Of a stretch of 64,000 nucleotides of DNA, positions 10,001-23,771 are shown piece by piece. The position numbers and the translations under genes were made by a program. The DNA lies in the NCBI GenBank assembly GCA_947034895.1, contig OX344764.1:38876935-38940934 (forward strand), read 5' to 3'. The notes beneath the pieces are model-generated. The model was not told the origin of the DNA. It saw only the letters and a list, made by a program, of their open reading frames with translations, and ran no database searches. How positions within the stretch are numbered: the first letter of the stretch is position 1; each line of letters starts with the position of its first letter. This DNA is from Rhytidiadelphus loreus. Lineage: Eukaryota > Streptophyta > Bryopsida > Hypnales > Hylocomiaceae.

Positions 10001-11335
10001 ATAAATTCAGTGTCAGTGTGTGGTAGTGGCACACTCAAGGAACGGAAGTTAAGTTACCGGACCCCCGTGCCGGTAAGTTCCCCGGCAACTCCGTCCCGAG
10101 GTCATGCAAGTAAGCAGCGGATTCTTAGTTTCTTACACACACTTGATCATTGATAAGGCTGCCAAGGTGTGCTTATCAAGGAACCTCCACGGTTCAGTCA
10201 GTCAGGGACCAGGACCAAAGACCCAGGACCCAGGGCACCACGCCAATCTATGATGACATTTCCTTGGACCCTGTGCCGCAAGTCATTGAACTTATTATTA
10301 AAGTACTTTGGGTGGGGCCGGAGGGGCAGGCAGGCAGGGAGACGGACGGATGGACTGACTGACGGACGGACTCAACCGTTCGAGTCTGTCAGAAATCACG
10401 GGTGTCCTCACTCGTGGAGTCACTCACATGGTTTGGCCGGCCAGCCGGCCGTTTTCCCATTCAGGTCACAGACTCCCGTCCACGTGAACTTTTCGTCGCT
10501 TCCCCCCCGATACCCGGACTAGACCCGGACGGACCCGGCGAAGTTAGTGGAGCATACCCTGACGTGACCCTACCCCGGCCTATTCGTGGCTGTGTCCCCA
10601 CCACATGATTATTAAAGGCGTGTACCTGATGATTTGGATCGGAGATGCCAATCTTCTAATTTCAGGCAGGGGGTTAAAAATAAAGGCTGGCTGGGTGAAT
10701 ATTCGTCTGACACGCAAGATTACAAATAGCGTGTTGGAATGAGGGCGGAAATGACTGCGGGACGGGGGAATAATTTCAATCCTTTGGAAATAATGGAGCT
10801 TGGGGGCTGGCTTGGGGGCCGCTTGCCGTGGGGCTTGGGGTTGGGCCGATCTCGGGGTGGGCCCCTGAGTGTTCCCTTGATTGGGGTTCGCATGCGTTCC
10901 CGTTTCGAGACACTTGATGAGGAGCAGGCTGTCAGCTGGGTGGTCGACGATTGCGGAACACGTGTCCTGCTGACGCGACTGCGTTCGCTGGGTTGTGTCA
11001 TCTTTATCCGTGCTCGTCCTGTGTTCCCAAGAGCACTACATTGATTTCTTGTATTAGTGAGGACTGAGGAGGGGCAAAAATAGTGTGACTCCGGAAACTT
11101 ATTACTGTAGTAGAAACTACACTAAATAATGAAATTAGGTTGCCCCACTCTAATTTCTCGACATTCTACACTATATAAATATGTATTGTTTCTTTACAAG
11201 AATTTATTACTTTTTTGAATTAAAAATTTATGCATGTGGGACTTATGAACCTCTATGTGTATAAACAGAAAAAACAGTAGACATATTTGTTGATTGGTTG
11301 GCTTGTAAAGTGATTTTCTTGAAGTAAGGCCCCCT
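10001..11335. other. GC-rich intergenic island, no supported gene
   Basis: About 10030-11040 is much richer in GC than the flanks. It holds short (GGCA)n and (GGAC/GACT)n runs (10325-10370) and a GGCCGGCCAGCCGGCC near-palindrome (about 10436-10451). Opposing ORFs of 93 and 101 codons near 10720-11044 have low-complexity Arg/Pro/Ser or Gly/Leu composition and no motif. This could be an old gene or promoter remnant, but nothing identifies it. Confidence 0.4.
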
Positions 11336-11582
11336 TAGTGTAGTATACCTGATGTCGTTGCCACAACCAAGGTAAAAGTAAAAGTTATTTTTTATTTTTT
11401 TTATTCATAAAAATATTTAAATTTAATATTTTTCACATGGTAGGTTCAAATGTCACAAAACAAAGCCCATGCACCCCTCCTCGCAAAGAGTTTTCCAATA
11501 TTACCAAGAACGCCACTGAGAGACACATGGTCCAAGAGATTTCACTATAATAAACAAAACAAACAACCTAACTTAAAGTATG
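11336..11582 (+). repeat. 245-bp dispersed repeat, copy 1
   Basis: It runs from GTTGCCACAACCAAGG through ACAAAGCCCATGCACCCCTC to AAACAAACAACCTAACTT. Three related copies occur near 19191-20182. It is non-coding. Confidence 0.75.
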
Positions 11583-14144
11583 AATTTATACAAGACAGTA
11601 ATATGAATATAATACAAATATATTGTGATTTACTTAATTTAGTGGAGAAGTGAAATAGTCTCAATTGTAAGTTTGCTTTTGTGGAGGTTATTTCAATAAA
11701 GTTGGATATTAGCATACATAAAATTTTAATAAATTACAAACAGTTTGACTTTGATAACTCAGTGACACACACAGCTATAGGACATATCGGTGTGCCCCCT
11801 TTTAACTTTCAACACACTTGCCAAGGAAATTCTAGATTAAGAATGAAGATTCCAATTCAACAAATTGTGAAATGCTAGCCAATTTTATTTATATTGCCAT
11901 TTTTACCTCCTCCTCTTGCTTGATTTTTGCATCCCCTGTTTTTCTCTCCCTTTTAATGCAAACTTTTTGTGGAATTTGGAATATGTTTTCCATTTTTTTG
12001 CAAATTTTGGAGAAGAATATTTTTCTCTTAACAATTGAAGTTTACTTTGATTGAGGAAACCATCTATGAAATGAATTTGTCCTGCAATGATCGTCCAGGT
12101 TCAGTGTACCAGAGGATGGCAGGTAATTTGGTGATCAAGATACAGTGCACCTGGACCAGATGTTATTGAGAGGTTTCTCATACACACAATTCTGACATTC
12201 AGTTGGGCATTGAGTTAGACCTATGTGATTGGGATTTCAGGTTCAATGAACCTGGTCCTGATCATGCACTGTAGAATCATGTTGTCAAAAACTCAAACAC
12301 CACTGATGTTCATCACGTTTTCTCTTAGAAGAAAGTGATCCTTATAGAGATGAAGACAAAAATGTTCATTCCACTTGGACTTTTTCTACAGAATCAATTC
12401 TCTATCAAATTTAAAACAAACTACATATTTTGAATGCTGGAGAAAAATGTATAAAATTTGAGGTGTAAGCAACTGTCCTAGCATTCTTTTAATTCCTAAT
12501 AACTCAAGTGACCATTTTCTGATCATTGCCACTCTTATTTGAGCTTTCCGTTTTCAAATTTCAATTTTTTCGTACAAGTAAAAATTATTTCAGAAAAAAA
12601 AGTTCTATTATGAATCCAATGGTGGTAGTTTCATCAAATTCCAAGTTAAACTTTGCCTTCTGGAATATTTTTAAGTTGAGTGGTGAAGTGTAGTTCATAG
12701 CTCATTTTTTGGAGTTCAGTTTGGGCATAGACTGAAAAGTCAGCCAACCATTGCCATTGTTGCCCACCTTGAAAAGGTTAGATCTACCTCGAAAAGGGTG
12801 GATCCAAGGAGCTCAAGTAGAAGACAAGTGCCCCACTCTTGTTTTCTACAAATACTACTCTCACTTTAGTGACCACCATGAATTGAAAAATACTTGAAAT
12901 GTTGTGAAATTTTTTAAGAGCATTGTCAACTCTCTTGTCTTTCTTTAAACACAAAGAGGTCATCATTTCAAGATATCCTCACTAAAATATGGTCCTTCAA
13001 AGTGTGTTGCCCTATTTTTGTGTTCATCCAAATAAAACTTCAAACTTAAATATCTACTAAATTGTGCTTGACAAATAATCTGATTTTTTTTAGGTTCTCA
13101 CTCTCAATGTGAACTTCAAGATCCTATAGTTACATTCTGTCCAATCTCAAGAAAAAATGAGCAAAGAAATTGCTCAAGTTTTTAGTAGTTTTGGTTCATT
13201 TTGAAAGGACATCTCCCTTGGGTCATTGGGAGTAAAGCTCCACCAATCACAATTGTATACCTATAATTCATGAAGATTGTGCCGTGCTCATTAATATACA
13301 TCATTGTTTTCACTCTAAAATGCTTTTTGGAACATGAAAGTATCTTTAATCACGCAAGCATCTTATATATTGAGAATGGTTTAGTATTAAATTGGTGGTA
13401 GATTGGTGGTGAATTTAAAACACCTTTTACAGCCTTTTTTTATTTTTTTATTTTTTAATTATTTCTTCTCTTTATTTGATATGACTCAACATTCAATACC
13501 TTTAGTTTCTCTTTTAGAATTTTCAAAATGTATAGTTAGATGTAAAATTGAGTGAAGTATTGACTATTTTGAGAAGCATTTCAATGACAAACAATTTTTT
13601 TCCCCCAACTCAATGTTCAATGATCTTGTTCAAAAATCATCCAAAAAAATATTTGATTTGGTTTCCTTTAATTTAAATATTTAATTTATTTATTTTTGGT
13701 TTGCTCTTGTTTGCAATTGATTTTGATGCATATGGCATGTATTTTGGGACACTTGAATAAATTACACAAGCGTGTAAACATCTACTAAGTCACTATAGAT
13801 TTAGAAATAACTCCAATCTATTTTAGAATTGGCATAAATAGGAGCATGTTCATATATGGTCCTTTACGTATTTACATAAGTGAAGAAATGAGTGACACCA
13901 ATATTACATACCTCAACTAGAAGGGAAGCTCTTTGTCACGAAAAGATTAAATAGTTATTAATGATGTGGAGATGGGTAAGTGGAAAGAGGATTTTTTGTA
14001 CATAGAAAATGTCGGTGTTTATTTTTATTGTTTAAAAAAGTGATTATAATTCAATAGGGTTTAATTATTTTCAAGGCATCGTTTGTTGAGAATTATACAT
14101 ATTGAATATTTTATAGCTATTTGGTATTTTTTTGAAGTGTTGTT
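11583..14144. other. AT-rich intergenic, no gene seen
   Basis: No supported gene. A short perfect inverted repeat CAGGTTCA/TGAACCTG lies at 12238-12254. The remaining sequence is AT-rich and unassigned. Confidence 0.5.
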
Positions 14145-15073
14145 TTAACCCTTGAAGGACCAAACTATGTTTTTTAGCAACATAGCAATTTTGGAGAGCT
14201 CACTATGAATGGAATTTTTATTGGATTTTTTTTTCTTTGAAATTTTCACACAACATGCGGGGTAAGGTTTTTCCCCCAACAATTTTCATAACTTTTGACT
14301 ACATGGTTAAAAAAATATTGTATGATATGTAACTTTTTTTCTCAGCTGGGCAATGTGGGCAAATTATTTTTTTTTAGAAAGATAAATTTGAAATTGGTTT
14401 TTAGATTTCTATATACAAAGAAAGGCTTGAATCATTCCATTTTGATAAATGAGAGAAGAGTTATGAGGTATTTTAGTTTGCGGGTAGTTTTATAGATTCT
14501 CTACTCTAAAATAAACTTTGAAGTCCTTTATTTAACTCAAATTTCAATATTTCTGGAAAAAATAAAATCTTGGGATGTAGATTGTTTATTACAACATTAC
14601 TAACAACCATTCGGATTGCCATTTTTCAATTCCATAACTAAATTCTTAACAATTTAATATTTTTAATCATTCTCTATTTCTTTCTACTTGTTTTTTTCTT
14701 TCTATATGTTGTACAATTCCAAATGATTTGAAAATTTTCAAGCAGGTAGCCAATTTGCCTTGAAGAATGAATCCAAAGAAGCACCACCAATGTGAACATT
14801 TTTTCATACAAATGTGACCTTGTGAAGTGCAGCTGCCTTATTTTTTGCAAGGTCAAAAAAATAAAATTTGGTAGTTAAAATACTAATATCCTGCAATCCA
14901 TACAATGGAAATTTCTGAATTTTTTTTCAAATCTTCTCAAACCAATGTACTACAAGATCCTATGGTTAAATGTATCTACAACTAGTTTGTTTTTTAAAAT
15001 TTGATACTTGTACTAGAAATGGCAATTTTATAGTGTTTTGGTGAAAATATAGTTAGGGAACTTTAGAAGTTAA
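14145..15073 (+). mobile_element. TTAA/CCC inverted-repeat element, copy 2 (full length)
   Basis: The left end is TTAACCCTTGAAGGACC and the right end finishes TTTAGAAGTTAA, with TTAA at both edges. The 929-bp interior contains the whole family backbone: the AGCAACATAGCAATTT left arm, AAAATAAACTTTGAAGTCC in the centre, and GTACTAGAAATGGCA..TTTTGGTGAAAATATAG at the right. It has no transposase and no long ORF, so it is a non-autonomous element. Confidence 0.75.
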
Positions 15074-18000
15074 CTTTGTTTTCAGGAATTTTGAGAGTGT
15101 TAGAGATGATATTTGTAGAAGTCACATGTTGTGAGCTCCCAATTCCTCACTTGAGGCTCGTAGTGTTTATTGTTTTGCTTGTCTTTTACAGTTTTAAGTC
15201 AAATATAATTTACAAAAGCCCCCAAAATAGTATTAAATTAAATTAGGTTTGTTACATAATAATATATTATTTGTTCCATAATAGAATGTCATGCCTAAAA
15301 TAAACCCAAATCCCACATGTAAATAGGATAAAAATCAAAGAAGTCATAGAAATTATGCATACTAAGTGAATAGTGCCTCAAATTGCCTAAACCTACCATG
15401 CATGTGATTTATTCACTCTAAAATGGTATGGCCCCCCCCAATGAAATACATCAAGTCAATTCACAAAGATAGATGTCAGTTTGTTGGTCAAACCCAATAA
15501 ATAGTAGAAATTCCAATTGTTTGTTTATAGGTGACACAAACTCAAGACAAACCTATGGAGGGCATCTACATCTAAGATATGGTGTGCAAAGGTTGAAATC
15601 ATGCCAGAAATCTAATGGCAAAATTGGTTTGCTAAGATTCCCTTTCATGTGAAAGATTCTATGTTCACTAATAATTAAAGGAGATATTGGAATTTTATTT
15701 TTCTTCTTCAAATGTGCAAAGTAAAAATATGAGTTTGCACGTCTTTTGTAGAATTCCATGAGAGGTTCCATAAAAAGTTCCTAATTTTTTTGACTTTGAG
15801 AAGATCCTCTTCTAGATGGTTAACCATTCAAACTTACAATGGGAAAATCTTATAAATTATTTGAGTTGCAATAAAATCTTACTAAAAATAATATAGTTTT
15901 TTATACTATTAATATGCTCCAATAAGTTTTATAACATTGTGACATCTAAAAGTACTTGAATTGACGAGATTCTTTAAAACTGGAAAAATTCAAGATGATT
16001 CTTGGAGTTGACCATCGTTTTGAGAGCATACAAAATCAAAATGAGGTCAAAGTGGGGTCTTTTTTCATGGCCTCCTAACTTTCAAATAGCCTAATGTAGT
16101 TACTTTCTTCAAAAAAGGTGAACTCCAAAAGAAAAAAATTGAATGGAATAGACAAGAGCTTTCCATGTAGAGAAGAATATGATCTATAAGATTTAAAAAA
16201 AATTATTTCAAGTTTTTGTGGTTTCTTTTGCTATTCGACATGGTGAAAATTGAATTCAAAATTGATGACTTAACTTTTGCTACTAGCACCAATTAAATTA
16301 AAAATTATATTTCTAGAAAGCTAATGTATATTTCTATCTTAAAAGATTCAAAAATTAACAATGAAAATTGAGACTATAGGAGCATGCTTGAAATCCATTT
16401 TGTCCTACAAGAAGATAATTGTCCTTTGCAAGTTAAATAAATTTAACTCCTCACTTTGTGATTGAAATTAAGAAATTCTTACAACGTTACCAATATATAT
16501 ATTAGAGTATATTAAAACTAGGGGTTTCTATCATGACATGATGCTGGCTTTTCACATTGGGATGTTTGTCATCATTGGTTTGGATGTCCTTTTGGATGTA
16601 TCCAAATTCACATCAACCCCAAAATAATTGTTTTTGTTTTTTTGGACGGTTGATTGAGATGGGCCATCCAAGATTTTCTTATTTTTATTTTTTTTAAGAT
16701 CCTGATGGACGGACGAACATGACGTGACTTTAACAACCTCAATGGCACTCTACTTGTGATTGGTTTATTAACTATTTGATGTCGGGGATGAAAATATAAT
16801 GTTCAAGTGTATCCTACTATAAAGGTGGCCTACTGTAGAATTAGTTGGCATGTTGCTCATACACAATTGATTTGATTTGGTTATTTTTTAATGATTCTTT
16901 TATGTGTGGCCTCACTAGCCTATCTAATCAATCCAACTGTCTCAAGGAATTCTTTGTTTTATTTTTATTTTTATTTATTTTTGAAACACATGGACAATTT
17001 CCATTGATAAGAGAAACAATATAGGAATTCTATGTTTTCATCTTCCAATTTTTATCCTATTCAAGGTTGTCCATCCCAGTGCAATGTTGGTTTTTTAATA
17101 TATTTCATTAAAATTAATAAATAATAAATAAACATATAGAAAGAGAGAGGGATGGACATACATAATGTGATTGTGACAACTATGCTTAAAATGGAGTTCA
17201 TTGAGCATGATGATTAGGAGCTATTTTTAAAATTTCCATATAAAATTCAAAAATATGAAGTCAATAGAAGTTAGTGAAATTCACTCTACAGTCTATAGTG
17301 TCCATTAGGGCTTTTTCTTGGACTTTGTAGTGCTAGATTGCACTAGAAAAAATTAATTTGGCTTAAAAATGGCAAAAGAATTGTGAAGTTTTTGCCAAAA
17401 AACTTCAAATTAAAAAAAAAATGTAAATGAAATCGCTAGATTGTGGATGAAAATAGAATTAGAAACGGGTGAAATGTACAAATGTGATATTTTCTATCCA
17501 AATTGTGGATGAATGCTGAAATTTAGAGCACCACCATAACATTTTATATCGCCACTTTGGCACTTCATAAAAAATGAAAACAACAACTCTGGTGTCCATT
17601 CTATTTTTGGGTGACAAATTGTGCCACAATGCACCCAATTTACAAAAATAAAAGAATAATACAATTACCACCTCCCTACCTCCCCTCCCCCCATTTATAA
17701 TTTTGAGAACTCATATTATGGGACAATCAATATGGGACAATTCAATGTCAAACCATATCCTATATCCATATAGTATATTGAAGCCATATCTAATATCCGT
17801 ATCCGCTTTTGTATCCGTTCCTATAATCATACCATATTTGGTATTTATATCCGTATCTATATTTGGTACTATATTTTGGATTCATATTTGGACGGCTTAG
17901 ATTAAATCTCAAAAATATCAACAGCTTGTGATTTTTTGAAAAATGGACAACATTTTGGAGGGGAAGCATTTAAAAATAAATAAACAATCTTTGATTTTTT

Positions 18001-18278
18001 TGAGAGGGGGGAACTAATGCAAACCAAGAGGTCACAACCTCTTTTGGGTGCATTGTGCATTGTCTCCAAAATGAACTCTTTAGTTTACTAAGGATTAATC
18101 TTCACATGGCCTAACATTTTGCTATAAAAATTAAAAATACCACGATAGAGGATTTCTACAATTTTGTCTTGAATCAAAAGTATGATGATGAGTTTAAAAA
18201 TTTATATGATCTACAATACTATTAAATGAAAAAATTCAGCATAGATGTTTTTAAAACCAATTCATAAGATAATATTTA
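15074..18278. other. AT-rich intergenic with a degenerate ATATCC-type tract
   Basis: No gene was recognised. At about 17740-17890 variants of CCATATC and CCGTATC recur in loose tandem, probably a decayed microsatellite. The rest is unassigned. Confidence 0.5.
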
Positions 18279-18716
18279 TTAACCCCTAATTGCCTGAGTG
18301 ACCATATATGGTCGATTTAAAATTTCAAGCTCATTTTGCAGTGGGCAATTGAATTCATTTTATTGTTAAATTTGAAGGGGGGCAATTTTTAGGGTTAACT
18401 ATTGAAAACTTTTATTTTTCACTCAAAAAAATACATATTTGATTGTTGAGAGGTCTCCAAAGCCATATACATCCATTTGTAGGGAGGGACAATATACTCA
18501 AAATAGAAAACATACATTTCTCTTGATATAATCTCACAACTCTTATGCAATTTTGCACTCAAAATTGGTGTGCATACTAAAAAGCAAGCTCTTTAAACAT
18601 CCATACAATTAGATTTTGAAAAAAAAATGAATTTGCTTCGATGGGATAACTATAAGCCCATGCTCTTTTTTCGTAGTCAAAACACACTTAGAAAGGCTTG
18701 GACATTTAGGGGTTAA
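18279..18716. mobile_element. Short TTAA/CCC inverted-end element (438 bp)
   Basis: It starts TTAACCCCTAATTGCC and ends GGACATTTAGGGGTTAA, giving imperfect inverted ends of the same type as the 0.9-kb family with TTAA at both edges. The interior differs from the 0.9-kb copies and has no coding capacity. Confidence 0.6.
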
Positions 18717-19190
18717 ATGGTACATTTTAAAGACATGAAGCTCAAAATCATGCATCTTTTTTAGATTGAAAGGGGATTGTTGAGAATGGATTCCACAAAC
18801 CATTGTGTCTTTAAATTCAAAAATCATATATAAAGTTATTTAACTAATTGAGAATTCATTTGAATGGATTCCATCTAAAGGTCAAGATTTGAATGGCAAT
18901 TAATATATTTTAGTTTTCATTTATTTATTTATTAAAATATTAATTTTAGTAATAGACCTAACCATGTACCGGTAGATGTAACTATAAATTCAGTCATGAA
19001 GTTGTACTCCTAGTACCTTCAACAAATCCAAGTTTCATTTTTCAATAAATTTAATAATTTTTTGATTCAATACATGAATTAAAACATTTACAAGTCATGA
19101 AGAATTAATATTCAAACTTACTTTTAACTTGTCTCATATCAAAAGTAATAAGAAAATTCTAAAATTTAGATTATTTTGTTAGATACAATA
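18717..19190. other. AT-rich intergenic, nothing recognised
   Basis: No gene or clear repeat boundary is seen in this stretch. Confidence 0.4.
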
Positions 19191-20182
19191 TAAAAGTGTG
19201 CCCTATGCTGTTGCCAAAGTATAATAATAGTTAAGTAAAAGTAATTTTCTATTTTTTTAATTCATATAACTTTAAAATTTAATATCTTTTCTTTTGTGAG
19301 TTGGAATGCCATGAAATAAAGCCCAAGCACTCTTCATCGCAAAGAGTTTCCCAATAGTACTAAGAGCACACTTAGAGGACACCTGGTTTTAGAGATCTCA
19401 TTGTAACAAACAGAACAAATAGTCTAATGGACTAGTGTGTCCTATATTGTTGCCACAACCAAAATAAAAGTGAATGTAATTTCCTTATTTTCTAATTCAT
19501 AAAAACTTTGAAATTCAATATTTTTTCTATTATGAGTCCAATTGTCATAAAACAAAGCTTGTCCACCCCTCCTCACCGAGGACTTTCTAACAATATCAAG
19601 AGAGTGATTGGGGGATGCACGGTCTAGGAGATTTCATTGTAATAAACAAAACAAAACAAACAACCTAATTTAAAGTATGGACCCCCCCCCCCTTTTTTTT
19701 TCAAAAGTGTCAGGATGGCGATCACTTAAAATTTGGTGAAGCATTTTATTTCCTCATACATCCATCATTTGTACCATAAAACACTTTTCAATCAAATTCA
19801 TACACCTTTTCATCCAAATTTGACAATTTCATCCATATTTTAAATTGGATTGAAACTTTTTTGGTGAAAAAAAACTTTCACTATGAAATGGTGCTTTTTG
19901 GCTCCATTTTGCCCCTTAAAAAAGGATTGGTATGGATTAGTGTTCTCTTGTGTTGGTCACAACAAAATTAAAGTATAAGTAATTTTCTAATTTCTTAAAA
20001 CCAAAAATAACTAAAAAATCCATAACCTTCACACCATAGGTCTAAACACCACAAAACAAAGCCTATGCACCCCTCTTTGTAGAGAGCTTTCCAATGGTAC
20101 TAAGCACATGACTAGGAGACGCTCAGTTCTAGAGATCTCACCGTAACAAATAAAACAAACAAACAACTTAATTGAAAGTATG
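19191..20182 (+). repeat. 245-bp repeat, copies 2-4 (two in tandem, one spaced)
   Basis: Copies lie at about 19191-19425, 19430-19677 and 19932-20182. They share a GTTGCCACAACC-type start, a centre with ACAAAGCC..GCACCCCTC and GAGATCTCA-type motifs, and an AAACAAACAACCTAATTTAAAG end. A further partial start follows at about 20186. A C-homopolymer/T-homopolymer junction (about 19681-19700) separates the third and fourth copies. Confidence 0.75.
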
Positions 20183-20529
20183 ATTAGTATGCCCTGGTAT
20201 TGCTACAATCCAAAAAATAATTTTCTAATTTTTAAAATCGAATGTGGAACATTTGATAGTTTTGATAGTTAAAGGAGGGGAGAATAATAAATACTTTGAG
20301 GTCATATTTTATTCAGGATAATTATTGCCATGTGATCGCAAATTTGATTTCCATTGAAGATCTTTTATAGACCTTTGTCCTTGGAGTTAATTTTTCTTAC
20401 ATTTAAAAATTCAATTCAATTACTAAAATGTCTAAAATAAATTTGTAAAAATTTAAAAAATATTTATTTTGCAAAGAACAATACTTGTACCACTTATCCA
20501 AATTTCGTTTATAAAATCAGTTTCTTCAA

Positions 20530-22470
20530 TTAACCCATAGGGAACATTTCATAGTTTGGACAGGTTCCTTTGATCTCAAATTTTGGCATGATTGTTTGAG
20601 TTTTAAATTCAAAATATAAAAAATATAAGATTTTTGGAAATACAATTTTTATTTCAATCAATTCTTGGGAGTAAAAATTATACAAAACACAAAGCTCAAA
20701 ATAGTTGAAAGCAGGTAACAAAAAAAACACAAAAATTTGAAATAATTTTTAAGAAAACATATTTCAATTGATTATATTTCATCTAAGTGGAGTTTTTTGG
20801 TTCATTCCATTTGGATTAGTAATGAAAAAGTTTATAGCTCATCTTGTTTGCGGGTACTCAAAGTATCTTATTGGAAAAAATAATCCATTGGATTTGTTTT
20901 TGAGCTTAATTTTCATATTTTTCAAAAACACAAAGTTGCACAATGTTGATTTTCATTGTTAGAACATTCTGACCATTTGGATTAGTCTGTTTCAATTCCA
21001 ACTTAGAGATATTAAAAATTTAGTTTTCTCCTGTGTCTTGTATTTGATTCTATATAATAATTTTTCAAAGAATGAAGATCACATTATTTTTTTATTTTAT
21101 TTTTCTCAATTTAGTTCTTCACAAGTGATAAAAACAAATACTAATTCCTAATCTAAAATGCAAAAGTTCAAGTTAACTCCTGGTAGTTTTTTTACTATGT
21201 TTTCACCAAAACACTCTAAAACTGTTATATCCAGTACAAGTACCAATTTTTTTTAAATTCATTTTTGAACACATGTAACCATGGGATCTTGTAATACGCT
21301 CGTTTGAGAAGATGTGAAAACAATTTCAGAAATTTACACCATGTAGATTGCAAGATATTAGCGTTTGATGAGAAAAAATTCTTTTTTTTATCCTTCGAAA
21401 AATAGGGCAGCTGCACGTCACAAGATCACATTTGTATGAAAAAATGTCCCAAATGGTGGTGCTTCTTTGGACTCATTCTTCAAGGCAATTTGGCTACATG
21501 CTTGAATTTTTTTAGATAATGTAGAATAGAATTGTATAACAAATGGGAAAAAAATAGTAAGTAGAGAATGATTCAAATTACTAAATTGTTGAAATTTTAG
21601 TTATGGAATTGAAAAATGGAAATCCCAATGGTTGTACTTTTGTAATCAATTATCTACACCTGTTTTTTTAATTTTTTCCAAAAATATTGAAAATTAAGTT
21701 GAATAAAGGACTTCAAAGTTTATTTTAGAATAAAGATTCCATATATACCCCCAAGCTACCCCCAACTTAAACTCCTTGTAACTTTCTTCTCATTGATCAA
21801 AATGGAATGATTCAAAGCTTACCGTATATATATAAATTTGAAAAACCAATATCAAATTTGTATTTATTAGAAAAATGATTTTAAAAGAAGTTTTTTCAGT
21901 TGCCCAAGCTACCCTAGCTAAGTAATGAAAATTACATATCATACAATAACTTTTTTTACCATGTAGTCAAAAGTTATGAAAACTATTGGTCCTTAAAGCT
22001 ACTCCTTGAACACATGTTGTGTGAAAATTTCAAAAAAAAAAAAAAAATTCCATTTGTAGTGAGTTGCCTAAAATTGCTATGTTGCCAAAATAACTACTTT
22101 GGTGAGTCCTTCAAGGGTTACAAAGATTTAAATTCTTGTAAACTAGATTGTCTCGGTGCCAAAAAAACACCTTCTCTTCACTTTGATTGCAATATCTTGC
22201 AATCTATGTAATCAAAGTTTTTGAAATTTCTTCAACATTGAAATTTGAATACTAGAGTCTACTACAAGTATTTGAATACTATGATTAGGTAAACAAAAAT
22301 AACATAATTTTTTTTTCTTTGTGCATAAAGAATTGTAGTTTTGAGTGGGCTGTTGATGAATAAAAAGCCTTAGGACTCTATGGGTTGATTGTGGCCAAAT
22401 TTGAGGTGTGTAAAGCATTTTGAGAACAAGAGCTACTACTAGTCATTATGTATATCATTTTTAGTGATTA
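20530..22470. mobile_element. Older TTAA-type element (subfamily 2), split by a later insertion
   Basis: The left part (20530-21172), starting TTAACCCATAGGG, and the right part (22121 to about 22440) align with the element at 43244-44070. Shared blocks include GCAATATCTTGCAATC followed by a TCAAAG..GAAATTTCTTC block. Copy 3 of the 0.9-kb family sits exactly between the two halves. The right end is not defined. Confidence 0.6.
21173..22120 (-). mobile_element. TTAA/CCC inverted-repeat element, copy 3 (nested)
   Basis: It runs from TTAACTCCTGGTAG..CTATGTTTTCACCAAAACACTC to GCTATGTTGCCAAAATAACTAC..TCCTTCAAGGGTTA, in the reverse orientation to copy 2. It is about 948 bp long. It interrupts the older element at 20530-22470. 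It is non-coding. Confidence 0.72.
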
Positions 22471-22479
22471 TTATCCCTA

Positions 22480-23453
22480 TTAACCCCTAAACGTCAGAGA
22501 CAGACTATGTTTTCGACCAAAACTGCTCCAAAACTGCCCTTGCATTTACAAGCGCCAAATTTTAGATATAAAACATTTTTTGGCAAATGTAATCGTAGGA
22601 TCCTGTATTAAAATAGTTAGAGACAATGTGAAAAAAAATTCAGAATTTTCCATTGTGTAGATTGCAAGATATTTACGTTTGAAGTGACAAAAATCCTTAT
22701 TTTGGCCTTGCAAAAATATGGGCAGCTGCACTTCACTAGGTCACATTTGTATGAAAAAATGTTCAAAATGGTGGTTACTCTTTGGATTCATTCCTCAAGT
22801 CAAGTTAGCTACATGCTTGAAAAAATTTAGATCATTTGGAATTGTACAACATATATGAAAAAAATAGTAAGTAGAAAGAAGTAGAGAATGATTAAAACTA
22901 CTAAATTGTTAACAATTTATTTATAGAACTGAAAAATGCCAATCCCAATGGTTGTAATGTTGTAATAAACAATATACACCTAATAGTTTTATTTTTTTCC
23001 AAAAATATTTAAAATTGAGTTAAATAAAGGACTTCAAAGTTTATTTTAGAGAAGAGATTTCATAACTACCCACAAACTAACCCAAACTAAAATTCCTCAT
23101 AACTTTCATCTCATGGATCAAAATGGAATGATTCAAAGCTTACCAAATAAGTTATATAAAAAATCTAAAGAATCAATTTCAAATTTCTATGTTTTTCTTA
23201 AAAAAAATTCAAAGAGTTTTTTTTTTCTTCTCCAGGCTGCTTGGGCTGCTTGCTGAACACTAAAAATTACATATCATGCAATAATTTTTGAACCATGTAG
23301 TCAAAAGTTATGAAAATTGTTGGGCCCTAAAGCTACTCCTTGTCCCCATATTGTCTGAAATTTTTGAAGAAAAAAAAGAAAAACTCTGTTTGTAGTGAGT
23401 TACCTAAAATCGCTATGTTGCCAAAAAACGCTATTTGGACCTTTAGGGGTTAA
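22480..23453 (-). mobile_element. TTAA/CCC inverted-repeat element, copy 4 (full length)
   Basis: It starts TTAACCCCTAAACG, ends GGACCTTTAGGGGTTAA and is 974 bp long. The internal backbone is shared with copies 2 and 3, for example GTAGTGAGTTACCTAAAATC and GATCAAAATGGAATGATTC. There is no transposase. Confidence 0.78.
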
Positions 23454-23494
23454 TAAGGAGAGATTAAAACTATTGAGTACAATGCTTTGAAATT

Positions 23495-23766
23495 TTAACC
23501 CTTTCACGTTCATATTGTTGCATGTACAATAGCTTCATTTTTGGCTTTGTAGGATGGATAACTTTGAGACACTGCTATGATAATTCTTGATTTATTTTTA
23601 TAATTTTAACTATAGGAATGGAGGTGTCACATTGACTAATTTTGTGCATTGATCTACTGTTCATTTTCAGAGAAATTTCTTGTTTTGATTTGGGGACTAA
23701 AACATGTAAAAAAATGAGTAGGGTATTATAGATCCAAAATTGGCATATGATATGTTAATGGGTTAA
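23495..23766. mobile_element. Short TTAA/CCC-ended element (272 bp)
   Basis: It starts TTAACCCTTTCACG and ends AATGGGTTAA. Only about 10 bases of the ends mirror each other. It lies between two 0.9-kb copies. The assignment is tentative. Confidence 0.4.
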
Positions 23767-23771
23767 ATCAT

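Noticed and set aside
10720..11044. Opposing ORFs of 93 and 101 codons in the GC-rich island
   Set aside because: GC-rich sequence keeps frames open by chance. Composition is low-complexity and no domain motif or splice context was seen.
21225..22731. Small minus-strand ORFs starting Met-Gln-Leu-Pro in two TTAA-element copies
   Set aside because: They recur only because the element copies are homologous. The frames are not kept in the other copies and the lengths (about 60 codons) are within chance.
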